A stretch of DNA of 64,000 bases, taken from Tridacna crocea. Taxonomy: Eukaryota > Mollusca > Bivalvia > Cardiida > Cardiidae. The stretch covers positions 29,857,462 to 29,921,461 of the forward strand of contig OX031062.1 in NCBI GenBank assembly GCA_943736015.1, written 5' to 3'. This document shows, one piece after another, positions 22,601 to 37,600 of the stretch. Under the pieces are notes generated by a model that had not been told where the DNA came from, searched no databases, and saw only the letters and a program-made list of their open reading frames with translations. The first letter of the stretch is position 1. Each line of letters opens with the position of its first letter. The position numbers and the translations under genes were made by a program.

Positions 22601-25600
22601 GTAAGTATTCAATGAGGAAGGCGTTGAAAATATTTGTATTTCAAACGAAGGAATATTGAATGTATGGCATTTTCTCATTTCTCCGTTCTTTCTCGCTTCT
22701 CCGTTCATGCACTAAAGCGGAAGGAATAAGCGCTCTTGACGTTTTGTTCCACCCTGGTTCTATTCTACTGTGTCAGATATTATGAATAACAACCTATCCT
22801 ACATCGATACTATTTTTCTATCGAATAAGACAAAAAAGTGCAACAAAAGAGAGTATTTTTCACAGCTTGAAAGAAAAAATTTCATTAGATACAATAAAAA
22901 GCAAATTTTCAATGTTTTTCAACATTAAATACGCCTAAAAGGGTTGTGTTTACCCTTTACTATGAATAAGCTAGTCCTTCTGAACAAGAGTATAGAATAT
23001 TTATCAGTCTTTAGCGACCAGCCTTGACTTTCAATCAGATGAATGGAAAAATGAGAAAGTGGCCATACTACCCATGTTGGCGAGGTAGGTTTGAAAAAAT
23101 CTTCGGATCGAACCTTTTGATGCAAGTTGTAGTGACTTTTTTTAGTAACAAGTTTGATTTAGATTTTATATTTGATCACTACACGAAAATTTTGATTCCT
23201 TGACTGAAAATGTGAATTTTGTGAGCTTATTTAGGCTTAGGTGAACGGAGAAAGGAGAACACAGTATACAAGCAACAGGTATGTTTAAATCCTAGTTTTG
23301 TGGTCTGTTTGTGAAATTATAAGAGTTCAAACTTGTGCACAAAATCTGTGTGGAACTTTTAGCTGATTTTGTCCAGATTGTCTCTGTACCCTGGGGCGAC
23401 CAGTCAAAAAGTAACATTGTCTTTGGGGACAGTTATCTGTACTATCACAGCCCTTTCTCAGTCTTTTGATTCAATTGTGGTTTCCTCGAGTGCCCAAACT
23501 GCGCCACTCTAAGATTGATCTTGGAACAAAAATATCAATAGAAAATATACGAAAAGAAAATAAATGCAAAAGTCAAATGTGTTCTTTTTCCATCAATCTC
23601 CACCAAAATTCATGTGTACAATAATTTTAAACTTACAAAACTTGATCAAACTTTATAATTAAATACATGTCAAACAAACAATCGCCATTTTGTGTGTGCC
23701 TAACTCCGCCACCTGGCGTAACATGACAAATTCTCACAAGTCTCAGTAAAATTAGGCCTAATTATTAATGTTATTTTTTTTTTTTTAACAAATGTAACTT
23801 CAACATTGAGTTGTTTCAAAATAAATAACTTCAGGGGTTTGTCATTACTTTCATATGTTCCACTAGTTCTAGTAGCGTCAATGAAGGTGATTTACCAGTG
23901 GTTATTGTTTGAGGATGCACTTTTCTTGGTAACCTGTACCTGAGAGTGGCCCGAGATACGTCAAATATATAGTGACCATGTTAATTGTCATGTTCTTCTC
24001 TAACATTTCTTGTTAAGCTTTCTTAGATGCAACATGGGAATATTGTTTATTTGTTCATCTGATCGTTCATGAGTTGGGCTTTAATTAAAATGGAGGAGGC
24101 AAATATCAGTTAAGGACCGTGGAACCAAAACTTATCTATAAAGATTTGCTTGGCCTTAGCGAAATTTGTTTTGTCACATGGTTTTCTTTCATAAAATGTT
24201 AACATTTGCAGATGAAATGTCTCAGACGTGTTTACAGTTGTATTTCATGAGGTGATTTAGAGGTGATTTTTGTCGGAAAAAAATTGCATTATGAAAATAC
24301 ATAGGGAAACAGTGAGAGGACATAAAAATCAAAATAAATATCAGCTTATATCTCAATTTGGGGTGAAAACCATTGGAATGTATTTACTATGATGTAGTAA
24401 AAACTTTTCGCACTGTAAGTCTCGCACACTCTGAAACATTGCGAGATTTTGATGAAAATAAGAAAGGTGGCGGAGTTAGGGCAGTTGCGCAGTAAGTGCA
24501 CTCGACGATATTTTAAAAATTAAAGCCAAATGCAGGGCATGGAAATATCAAAATACTGATAATACCAGAATATACAAATTACACCGAGATACACATCGAT
24601 ATACACTTTATACACAAAATAGATCTGAGAAAAGTACACTTTAACCCATTAGCACACAATCCCTACTTTTGACGCCCTTGAGAAAGAAGCCTTTAGAAAA
24701 CATTATGGGAAAAGGAGAAAATGCTGGTAACCAGCATTTTCTCCTTTTCCCACAATGTTTTCTACCCTTCCCAGAAGAAATTTCAATTTTTCAGTCACCT
24801 TTATTTTGTCGTCTGTAAATGCTTTCAATTTGAACCAGTCTAAAATTTTGTCGTGTGGTAATGAGTTAAGTTATTAATATTCATCAATGTTCATCTTTGT
24901 TATTAATATTATGTCCAAATAATTCATTAGGTTTGTGAATTTTGTGACTTTTTTTTTTATTTGTGAGAACACTGTTGTACAGAAATACGCCACAGAGTTG
25001 TGCAATATTGTAAGTAAAAAGTTACACCCAAATGAAACAATATGCATTTTAGTTACCAAATTATACCCAGAAAAATACAAGGTTACATTTAGTTTAGTTT
25101 GGAATTTGTAAATTAGTCATCACATGATAATATTATGTCCCAAAAAGTTCATTATTTGCAAATTTATGAATACCGAAATACACCCCGTATCGAAATAAAC
25201 CAAAATACACTAAAATACACCTTATCCTGGAATATACCAAAATACTGTTACACATGAAAATATCCAAATACGCTTTATAAACCGAATAGATCCGAGAAAA
25301 ATACACTTAAAGTTATCAGTATCTATCAGTGTTCATCTTTGATAAATATTATGTCTAAATAATTCATTAGGTTTGCGAATTTGTGACTTTTTTGGGGGGT
25401 TTGTGAGAACACTGTCGTGACGAAATACACAACAGAGTTGTGCGATATTGTAAGTATGTTACACCCAAATAAACCAAAATACCTTTTTGTAACCAAATTA
25501 TACCTAACTTACCTAATTCAACATTGTTATTATGTACTTAGGTATTTCCATGTCCATGTGTATTTCAGTATATTCGGGTATAAGGTGTATTTTGGTATTT

Positions 25601-28600
25601 CCATGCACCCAGCCAAATGAGGTTTTAATCCAAAACTCACTGCTTACAAGGCTATAGCTTCAACAACAGGGAGACCAGAGGCTTTACTTGGTTAGACAGA
25701 TTTCCTGATACTATGATGTGTCAAAATTTTTGACACCCCACAATAAAATGCTGAATCTCATACTGTTTTTCTCCGAATAGTTACATTTTGTGCAAAGTTG
25801 GTCTTTGTGTACTAAAAATGGAATAAGTGCTGTAAGCTGAAACTGTTAACATTTAAAGTGTTGAATTAATGAGTTAAACCTTTTCAAGCAGGAAAAGTAA
25901 CCCTAAAATTGTTATTTCAAGATTGTTTCAGTCACAGCTTGGAATAAGGTAGCAGATACTGTAGATCTACAATCAGACCTCATGTTCACGTGCAGTCTGA
26001 TCGTGATCTGCAATGTCTGCAAAACCAAATTATTTTGATTACAGCACTGTAAGCTTTAACCCTTTCCCAAACAATCCCTGGTTTTTACGGGTCAGGAATA
26101 GAAGCCTTTTGAAAACATTGTGGGAAAAGGAGAAAATGCTGGTAACCAGCATTTTCTCCTTTTCCCGCAATGTTTTCTGCCCTATCATATAGAAAAATCA
26201 TCTTTTTAGCAACTGTTAATTTGTCACCTGCAAAATGCTTTCAATTTGATCTGGTCCAAAAGTTGCTATTTGGGAAAGGGTTGATGTGTTTGTGTGTTTT
26301 ATTTCAGCCTTCCAAGGAGCTGTCTGAAACATTGGACACAGCATTGAAAGTAGATCAAGAGACTCGTGCAATAGCAGAAGAGGAAGAAGATGTGAAAACC
26401 CCAGAATGGAGAAGCCAGAGAAAACATGTGTTTATTTTGAGTGATTCAGGAAAACCCGTTTATTCCAGGTATTCACTTATCACTTTTTTTTCCTGCCCTT
26501 TACAGAACAACCCAGACTTTTGATATGCCAGGGACAAGAATGTTGGTTAAAACATTGTTGGAAATGAAAAATAATGGTAACCACCATTTTTTTTCCTTTT
26601 TCCTACAATGTTTCCTATCCTATCAAGGATGAATCTTTCCATATGAGCAATATTTAATTTGTGATCTGCAAACACTTTCAATTTGGACTAGTCCAAAATT
26701 TTATTGAGGTAAAGACTGAAGGTGCCTTCATTATCAGAAATTACTGTTGCAGCCAATGCAGATGAAACTCAGATGGCTCCAAACATGTACGGTAATTCTA
26801 TCTGTTATCTGCTTTGTCTCCTATACTGATATTCTGAAGAAAAATATTCTTGAAATTCATTTGAAAACCCTCTACAGGCTTTGAAAGACAAATTTAAAGG
26901 TAAAGTGTGTGATAAATATGCAGTATGCATATCTAAAGAGTTTTTTTAAAAGCATCCAGTTGTATGGACACAAATACTTTCACACTTCCTTTTTGTGCAC
27001 TAATGGCCTCAGCTTATGATCAGCTTTCTTTTTTCCCCGACAGGTATGGCAATGAGGACAAATTAGTGACTATATTTGGTGTGATGCAAGCACTAGTGTC
27101 CTTTGTCCAAGACTCAGGTCATGACATGATTAGATCCATCATTGTTGCTGACCACAGAGTTGTCTTCCTTCATCAAGAACACCTCATTCTTGTGTGCGTG
27201 TCACGAGGCTCAGAGTCCGATCGTCAGATACGCATCCAGCTGAACTATTTATACAATCAAATTCTTAGTGTATTGACTTCTTCATCGTTGAAAAAAATAT
27301 TCAAGCAAAGACGGAATTACGATTTACGTCGACAGCTTAGTGGTAGTGAAAAGTTTTTGGACAATTTATTAAATATGATGGATACTGAACCAGGGTTGTT
27401 GCTGAGTGCAGTGAGATGCTTACCGCTAGAAAGTTCTACCCGTGATATGATTGCTCAAAGTATAGTGCAGTGTGCCAAAGTAAAGGTCTGTAGTTTGAAA
27501 GTTTTATTTCACTCATTATCCCATTACCACACAATCCCTACTTTTGATGCCCTGAGAAAGAAGCCTTTTGAAAACACTGTAGGAAAAAGAGAAAATGCTG
27601 GTAACCAGCATTTTCTCCTTTTCCCACAGTGTTTTTTACCCTTCCCAGAACAAATTTCAATTTTTCAGTCACTTTTATTTTGTCTTCTGCAAATGCTTTC
27701 AATTTGGACAAACCTAAAATTTTATCGTCTGATAATGAGTTAACCCATTACCACACAATCCCTACTTTTGACACCCCTGAGAAAGAAGCACTTAGAAAAC
27801 ATTGTGGGAAAAGTAGAAAATGCTGATAACCAGCATTTTCTCCTTTTCCCATAATGTTTTCTACCCTTCACAAAACAAATTTCAAATCTTCAGTCACTTT
27901 AATTTTGTCATCTGCAAATGCTTTCAATTTGGACCAGTCTAAAATACTGTCATTAGGTAATGGGTTAAGCCACTCCACATTTAGGTGTTTAAATTTATTT
28001 GTCCAAATTTTCATAGCTTCATGTTCACATGGTTTAGTAAACATTTTTTTTTTAACCCTTTCCCAAACAATCCCTGGTTTTTACAATCCTGAGATAGAAA
28101 GCTTTTAAAAACATTGTAGGAAAAGGAGAAAATGCTGGTAACCAGCATTTTCTCCTTTTCCCACAATGTTTTCAACCCTGCTGGAAACAAATTTTATTTT
28201 TTAGTAAGGTTTATTTTGTCGTCTGCAAGTGCTTTCAATTTGGACCAGTCTAAAATTATGTCGTTTGGTAAAGAGTTAAATTGTTATTTCTGACTTAGAT
28301 TTACAATTTTCAAGTTATCTTCTCTTATAAAGGTCACTTGTTTACAAATATAAACAATTTTGTGTTCAATGGCAGACAAGTATAAATCATGCTATTTAAA
28401 AACATGGAAATTGTAATGAATCTACATGTAATAATGTATTACATTGGAATCTCTCAAGATTTCGGTCACTTCAGAGCTCCAGATAAGAGGGAGTGATGGT
28501 ATTCTAAATCCATTATTTCTATTCCAAATGCAATGTTGTGGGTACTCATTAGAATTTTCTTGATCCATAACATAGGGTTTAGTTGAGAACAATTGATACT

Positions 28601-31600
28601 TTACATTTTGAAAACAGAATCACTCCCTCTAACTGGAGCTATGCACTTGCAAAACAACTGCATTGGAAAAGTAAAACAATAGTTGCGAACTGTTGTTCTA
28701 GTCTTGCTGTACATTTTTTTTGCCAGCAACTTGAACTTTGGCATATTGCACTATAAGACATCGGTTCATAATAGTATCTATACATTCTTTTTAAGTGGTA
28801 TTAACTCTACCAAACAACAAAATTTTGGTCAAGTCCAAATTGACTGCATTTGCAGATGACAAAACAGATGTTACTCAGAAAATGAAATCTGATTTGCGAA
28901 GGGTAGAAAACATGGTGGGAAAAGGAGAAAATGGTAACAAGCATTTCCTTTTTTTCCACACTGCATTTTAATTCCTGCATTGTTTATTTTTAGCTGCTTG
29001 TGTGCCTTTAACTCTTTAAAGAATAACGAAGTGTTAAATTCATCAACTTTAACCCTTTCCCAAACAGCAAATTTTGGACCAGACCAAATTGAAAGCATAT
29101 TTGCTGGTGACTTATTAACAGTTGCTAAAAAGATGATTCTTCTATATGACAGGGTAGAAAACAGTATGGGAAAAGGAGAAAATGCTGGTTACCAGCATTT
29201 TCTCCTTTTCCCACAGTGTTTTCAAAAGGCTTCTATTCCTGACCTGTAAAAACCAGGGATTGTTTTGGAAAGGGTTAAACATACATGTATTTGAAGGAAA
29301 CAAAAATAGAAAAATGGATGACTTTCATCTCTGAAAAAGTAGAAGACTTCGTGGGAAAAGGAGAAAATGCTGGTTATCAATATTTCTCTTTTTTTTTTCC
29401 TTTTCCTATGATGTTTTTTGAAAGCTGGTATTTATTAAATCTTTAGGGCTCTCAAACACAGAATTGTCCAGTACATGGTAAAACAATGAGAGAGACAAAA
29501 AATAAATGTCTCATAGTCACATGGCAAAATGCAGTCACCCTTACTGTTCACAAAACAAGACAGTTTTACATTAAAATGTTGTCCAGATTAAGTTTTATGG
29601 ACAAGAAATTAAGTGTTATTTGATTGATTAAATTTGGTTCTGGAAAGAGAGGGAAACATTGTATAAAAAGGAGAAAACACTACTTACCAGCATTTTCTCC
29701 TTTCTCAGCAATGTTTTCAAAAGTTTTTTCCTCACCATTGTTTAACAAAGTACATGTAATTGTGTGTTTATGGAAAGAGAGGGAAATATTCTGAAAAAAG
29801 GAGAACATGCTACTTACCAACAATTTCTCCTTTCTCAAAAATGTTTTCAAAAGTTTTTCTCCTCAGCATTGTTTTAGTGTGGTAAAGATTAACCCATTAC
29901 CACATAATCCCTAATTTTGACGACCCTGAGAAAGAAGCCTTTAGAAAACTTTGTGGGAAAAGGAGAAAATGCTGATAACCAGAATTTTCTCCTTTTCCCA
30001 CATTGTTTTGTACCCTTTTCTACCCATCACTAAACAAACTTCAAAATTTTATCACTTGTCGTCTGCATATGCTTTCAATTTGGACAAGTCAAAACTTGTT
30101 GTTTGGTAATGAGTTAACCCTTTACCACATGACAAGATTTTAGACCTGTTCAAATTGAAACTATTTGCTTATGACAGTTTCAATGTGGCTCATATGAAAT
30201 GATTTTTCTTTGAAAGGCAAGAAAATATTGTGGGAAAAGGAGAAAATGCTGGTAACCAGCATTTTCTCCCTTTCCCACAATATTTTCAAAAGCCTTCTCT
30301 TTCATGGCTGTTAAAAGTTGGGATTGTGTGGTAAAAGGTTAAGAATGTGCTATAACCTTTCATCTATCTACTACAGGACTTGGTGTTTGCTCTGATCATA
30401 GCCAACAGTCAACTGGTGACACTTGTTAGAATGAAGAAATACTACTTACACCCAATGGACCTACACATTATCATCAATTTGATCAATGCCGCAGAGTCTT
30501 TCAAGGCAGCCGAGTCTTGGACACCCATTTGTTTACCAAAGTTTGATTCCAGGTTGGACATTTATATGTAACTTAATCTTTTATCACACAGTGACGAATT
30601 TTAACGCCCTTGAGGAAGAAGCCTTTTAAAAACACTGTTGGAAAAGGAGAAAATGCTGGTTACCAGCATTTTCTCCTTTTCCAACAGTGTTTTCTACCCT
30701 ATCAGGGTCAAAATTCATTGAGTCACATTTAAATTGTTGTCTGCAAATGCTTTCAATTTGGACAAGGTCAAAATTTTGTCACCTGGTAAAGAGTTAACCC
30801 TCAACAACGCAACCCTGACTGTTAACGCTTCTTCAGAAGACAGCCATTGGAAGCAATGTAGGAAACGGGGAAAATGCTGGGAACAAGCATTTCCTCCTTT
30901 CGCCTGCAATGTTTTCTACTCTGACAACATGGACTTTCATTTTTTAACTCTTTACCACACAATGATGACTTTTAACCACCTTGACAAAAAGGCCTTTTGA
31001 AAACATTGTGGAAAAAGGAGAAAATGCTTGTAACCAGCATTTTCTCCTTTTTTCCACAAAGTTTTCGACCATCAAAAAGAAAAAATTGCGTCATTTGGGC
31101 AACTATGAAATTGTCGTCTGCAAGGGCTTTTAATTTGGATAGGTCTAAAATTTTGCCGTGTGGTAAAGGGTTAAGCCACATTTATTTTGACACCTCTATA
31201 ATGCCTCGAATGGGACAAATCTAATATGTTTTGGTTTGGTAACAGCATTTTTTCCTTTTCCCACGGTGTTTTATAGTCTTTCAAAGACAGAATATTTGAG
31301 TAACTGTTATGTTGTCCTCTGCTTTCAATGTGGATAAGTAAAAAAATGTTGTTTGCGAAAGAGCAAAGTTGTATGTCAGTGAAAGTTGGGCAATAGTCTT
31401 CATTTGTCTGATTTTGCACACAATAACAATTGTGGGAAAAGGAGAAAATGCAGGTTACCTGCATTTTCTCTTTTTCCTAAAATGTTTTCAAAGGCTTTCT
31501 TTCTCAAGGTCGTTAAAAGTCGGGATTGTGTGGTAAAGGTTTAACATATAAATCTGCGTGCATAACTTAGCCAATTATTTGATGTACCATATGTTTTGAT

Positions 31601-34600
31601 AATTCTCTGATGGATTTCTTTATCGGAAGGCAATGGCTTAGCTTTTTACCACACAATGCCGACTTTAGATGTTCCTGGAAAAGAAGCCTTAAATAGGCTT
31701 TTGAAAACATTGTGGGGAAAGAAGAAAACACTGGTAACCAGCATTTATCTTTTTCCCACAATGTTCAGTTGGTAATATACGTGGAGTTGCTGGTTAACTC
31801 ATTACCAAACAACAATATTTTAGGCTTGTCCAAATGGAAAGCATTTGCAGACGACAAAATAAAAGTGACTGAAATTTTGAAATTGGTTTTATGAAGAGTA
31901 GAAAACATTGTGGGAATAAGGAGAAAATCCTGGTTACCAGCATTGTCTCCTTTTCCTACAATGTTTTCAAAAGACTTAGTAGAATAGAAAATGAGTTGAA
32001 CACATTCTTACATGTACAAATAAACTTAATAATTTCAGTGGTTTTTTACAAGCACATATATCCTACCTAGATGAAGAATGTCAGACATGTTTATTACTGT
32101 TGTCTGTAGACAGGGATTCCTTCTTTGCTCTCTCAGATTGTAGGAACAGAATAAAAGAGGTAAGTGGTCTATGGTTTTGTGGATGAAAGGCTACCAAAAA
32201 ACAAAGTACAACAGGGCCACTACATTACCTCTACATTTTGTTAGAAAAAGTCAAACTAAAAATTGTAATTCAAGCAAGGTTCTGGGAATAAAAGGGAGTG
32301 AAGAATGATATTAAACAGACTTTGCTGATTTTAACTTATTAACAAACGACAATATTCGGGGCCTGTCCAAATTGAAAGCTTTTGCAGACGACAAAATAAA
32401 GTGACTGAAAATTTGAAACTTGTTTTGTGAAGAGTAGAAAACATCGTGGAGAAAAGGAGAAAATGCTGGTTACCAGGATTATCTCCTTTTCCGACAATGT
32501 TTTCAAAAGGCTCCTGTCACAAGGTCGTCAAAATTAGGGATTTTGTGGTTATGGGTTAAACATTTTATCTTTTGAAACATCACCATTCTGTGATACATTA
32601 TATGAAAAATAGATTTGCTGGATGGATTTATATCTTGTTTCTCAACTCATAACTGTTTAACAGTGTTTAGCCTTCACCATGTTTTGGAAAGTTTTAACAA
32701 CCCTCAGAAAGAGGCCTTTTGAAAACATTGCAGGAAAAGAAGAAAATTCTGAAAATGCTGGTAAGCAGCATATTTTTCTTTTTCCAAAATGTTTTTATCC
32801 TGTTTCAATTGCAGATTCCATCAGTTTAGCAGCATTTAACTCTTAAGATAAATGTAATTACAGAATTGAATTTTATTTCCAGCTTGGTAGAAAACATTGT
32901 GGGAAAAGGAAAAAATGCTGGTAATCGGGATTTTCTCCTTTTCCCACAATGTTTTCAAAAGGCTTCTATTTCAGGGTCATAAAAACCAGGGATTGTTTGG
33001 TGAAGGGTTAATTTGTCAACTGCCAGTGCTTTCAGTATGTGTAAATATCAAATTTTGTCATCTGGTACATGGTTAAATAGATAAAAGATGTACATTTTTA
33101 GTGAGCAGATAACTTCATTAATTTGCTGTATTATCCAGAATAGCCATGCAAAATACTAAGCAATGAAATATATTATGCATCATATGGCATCGTCTTTGTA
33201 GCCAACTCTTGTTCTGGTCTGTCAATAAGGTAAAATAGCAATACCTTTGCTAGAAACAGGTAAATGAAGCACACAGTTGCTGTTTATGCTAGAACATTTT
33301 ATTATACTTAAGGAAGGGGGAGCATACAGTTGCCACTTTGTCTGTCCATCCATCTGTCTGTCCGCATGTCCATCCATCCAAAGCCATTTCTCCACAACCC
33401 CTGCTTCAAATGGATGAAACTTCACATATGAACTTTTTATGATATAGCAGTGATTATGTTTTTCTGGTTTTCCAATTTCGCTCTTATGTTGTTGCACATG
33501 TATGTTATTTTCACCTTGCATTATTGTTTACTAGGTAAGTGCGCCCAATATGACCTAAGTTATTGACGGGCCTTAAAACGCTATTCATTCATTTGATTCC
33601 AATTTCACTCTGTGTCATGGAAAAAGGTGTTTATTATAAATTTCTCTAGTGACCGGCTATTTATTGACAACCTTCACTTTCCTGAAAAAGACCTGTTTTG
33701 CGAGCATAAACAGTCTACAATGGCTCTTGATTACATGTTGGATAGTGTAAGTCAAAGAGGAGACCATAGGTTCATAGCAGTCAAACTTTGATTTACACTA
33801 ATCCCGACTTTTAAGAACCCTGAGAAAGCTTTTGAAAACATTGTTGGAAAAGGAGTAAATTCTAATAACCAGCATTTTATCCTTTTGCCCGCTATGTTTT
33901 CTACCCTATCAAAGATAGAAATCCTCATTTTAAGACAACTTAAATTGTCATTTGCAAAGGTTTTGAATTTAACCCTGTACCAAACATGACCCTGACATAA
34001 AGGCCTTTCGAAAACATTGTGAGTAAAGGAGAAAATGCTGGTAACCAGCATTTTCTTTTTCCTACAATGTTTTCTTCTCATCCTAAAACACTTTTAAATT
34101 TTTAAGTCACATTATTCTGTCGTTTGCAAATGCTCTCAATCTGGGCTAGTCTAAAATTTTGGTAAAGAGTTAATCAAATTAGAAAAAAGAAAATTGTACC
34201 AGATGCGTAAGATACCTGTATTTTCTTAACTCATATGCCTGTATATAAATATGTATAATAAAGATTTTTATTTTCTGTTTACAGAGGCTTGTAAAATATA
34301 ATGGTCTAAAAGCAATCAGTGATTCACTCAGAAAAGACAGTTATAACATAAAAAACTGCGGGATTTCTGATCTCCGACATTTCTTGTATAAAAACAAAAG
34401 TACAGCCCAGTACACCAGTCCAGAGGTGGAGGCGCCATACTTAACTGTAGATCAGAGAGAGCGGCTGTTTGGCCTCTACTATAGTCTACATAATAGAGTA
34501 CATTCCGTGTCCAGACCTTTGAAAATACTCTACCATGTTGGGCAATATGAAGCTGTACTTGGCTGGGTAAGTTCTAGATTTGTGATTTTTAGCTTGGCTT

Positions 34601-37600
34601 TTTTTTTTTTGAGAAAAAAACCAACAAGTTACAATTATTAATTCATTACCAAACAACAAAATTTTGGGTTTGTCCAAATCGAAAGCTTTTGCAGACGATA
34701 AAATAAAAGAGACTGGAAATTTGAAATTTGTTTTATGAAGGGTATAAAACATAGTGGGAAAAGGAGAAAATGCTGGTTACCAGCATTTTCTCCTTTTCCC
34801 ACAATGTTTTCTAAAGGCTTTTTTCTCAAGGGCATCAAAAGTAGGGATCATATGGTAATGGGTTAATGCTCTGGCATTGTCGTTGTGTTTGTAAATTTTG
34901 ACAAATTGTGATATCTCTGTTATTATTTAAGATATTTACCTCAAATTACTGAAGGTATTTACTTCAAAATTTGGACAAGATGTTAGCTATCAAAAGAGGA
35001 ATTCATACAAGGGCAGATAATCATCAAGGACAGGTGTTTTTTACATAGTTGTACCACTTTTTATACGCCCGTCGAAGACGGGACGTATTATGGGATCACC
35101 TGTGGCGGGCGGGCGGGCGTCCGGGCGGGCGGGCGGCGTCCAGTTCTTTGTCCGGAGCATATCTCCAAAACTATACTAGCTAGGGTTATGAAATTTCATG
35201 GGTGGATACATCTCATCGAGGGGGAGTGCAGTGCACAAGAATCATAACTCTTGCTTGCTTAATTTTTGAGTTATTGCCCTTTGTTGTTTTTCATACTTGA
35301 ATTTTGTCCGGAGCATATCTCCAAAACTATAGTAGCTAGGGTTATGAAATTTCATGGCTGGATAGATCTCATCAAGGGGGAGTGCAGTGCACAAGAATCA
35401 TAACTCTTGCTCGCTTAATTTTTGAGTTATTGCCCTTTGTTGTTTTTCATACTTGAATTTTGTCCGGAGCATATCTCCAAAACTATACTAGCTAGGGTTA
35501 TGAAATTTCATGGGTGGATAGATCTCATTGACGGGGAGTGCAGTGCACAAGAATCATAACTCTTGATTGCTTAATTTTTGAGTTATTGTCCTTTGTTTTT
35601 TTTCATACTTGAATTTTGTCCGGAGCCTATCTTCAAAACTATAGTAGCTAGGGTTATGAAATTTCATGGGTGGATAGATCTCACCGAGGGGGAGTGCAGT
35701 GCACAGGAATCATAACTCTTGCTTGCTTAATTTTTGAGTTATTGCCCTTTGTCGTTTTTCATACTTGAATTTTGTCCGGAGCATATCTCCAAAACTATAC
35801 TAGCTAGGGTTATGAAATTTTATGGGTGGATAGATCTCATCGAGGGAGAGTGCAGTGCACACGAATCATAACTCTTGCTCGCTTATTTTTGAGTTATTGC
35901 CCATTGTTGTTTTTCATACTTGAATTATGTCCGGAGCATATCTCCAAAACTATACTAGCTAGGGTTATGAAATTTCATGGCTGGATAGATCTTACCGAGG
36001 GTGTGTGCAGTGCATAAGAATCATAACTCTTGCTTGCTTAATTTTTGAATTATTGCCCTTTGTCGTTTTTCATACTTGATTTTTGTACGGAGCATATCTC
36101 CAAAACTATAGTAGCTAGGGTTATGAAATTTCATGGGTGGATAGATCTCATCCATGGGGAGTGCAGTGCACAGGAATCACAACTCTTGCTTGCTTTATTT
36201 TTGAGTTATTGCCCTTTGTTGTTTTTCATACTTGAATTTTGTCCGGTGCATGCCCCACCTTTACAACTTGGGGTAAGACGGGCATATCTTGCGACAATTT
36301 GCCGCTCTTGTTCAGCTTTGAATTTCCACTGAAAATTAAGTGCTTGCAGCCAAGTTTGGGCACCTGCATGCTGCTGCAGTACTCATGTTGTCTCCTAGGT
36401 CTATGTTCTTGATAAAATGCCAAGTGTTATTCTCAGGAATTTTGTTAATTTTGTTGTTACACAATTTCTGATTGGCTAAACCAAATGGTTTAGCACTGGC
36501 TGGTTTGGCCACTCAGAAATTGTGTTACTCTCTGAATGTAGAATTAGATTTTACAATGCAGTAAACAATGGTTTGTGAGTAGAGTTCCTAGGGGTTCCCA
36601 AGGATACTTAAGGTCCACCATGGGATCCACCTATCTATTCTGAATGTCCACCTGCCCTTTAACCCTTTACAGTACAATGCTGACTTTAAATGAACCTGAG
36701 AAGAAGGGCATTTGAAAACATTGTGGGAAAAGGAGAAAATGCTGGTAAGGAGCATTTTCTTCTTTTCTCACAGTGTTTTCCATACTATCAAAGACAAGTT
36801 CCATTATTGAGGCCACATTTAAATTGTCGTCTGCAAATGCTTTCAAATAAGATGATTCAAAATTTGTCTCATGTAGTAAAGGGTTTAAAGCTGGGACTAT
36901 GTACACCAATCGTTTGTAAGAATATTCTTAGTCACAAATTACATCATGTGAGACACATCCTATTTGTCACCTGCAAATGCTTTCAATTTGGATAAATCTA
37001 AAATGTGTTTGGTAAAGAGTTGGTAATAACTGCAATCCTTCCCTCTTTTTTTAAAAGTATGCGCTGTACTTCAAGACCTGGGTCTGTATTCACCAACCAT
37101 TCTTAAGAATGTTCTTGGTCTTATATTTCAGGATTTCCTGACTGTGAAAGTAACAGAAATTCTGATTGGCTAAACCAAATGGTTTAACCAGTCAGAAGTT
37201 CTGTCAATTTCACATTGACAAAATTCTGAAGAATAGGCCTGAAAATGTTATGAAGAATGGTTGGTGATGTTAGTCGTAGTTAAAGCTTCTAAGTTAACCT
37301 TTAACCGTAAAACAAAATGTTAGACTTGATAAAGTCTAATACATTTGCAGACGACATTTTAAATGTGGCTCAGATGATGGAATTTGTCTTTGAAAAGGTA
37401 AAATGATATTGTTGTAAAAGGAAAAAAATGCTGGTTATGAGCATTTTCTCTGTTTCCCACAATATTTTTATAAAGGCTTCTTTCTCAGTGTCTTTGAAAC
37501 TTGGGGTTGTTGTGTAAATGGTTGAATTTTATAAGCCTTGCAAAGTTGGTTTGTCCTGACAGAAAGAGCAAGACCACAGCAACTCAAATGAAATTCAAAT

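Noticed and set aside
26964-27043. Upstream extension of MON1 exon 3 (open frame from 26964)
   Set aside because: The family alignment needs YGNED directly after the serine-arginine codon; GACAG|G at 27043 gives exact phase.
35059-36311. Coding repeats (frames of 60-95 codons)
   Set aside because: The frames are broken between units and match a dispersed noncoding repeat.
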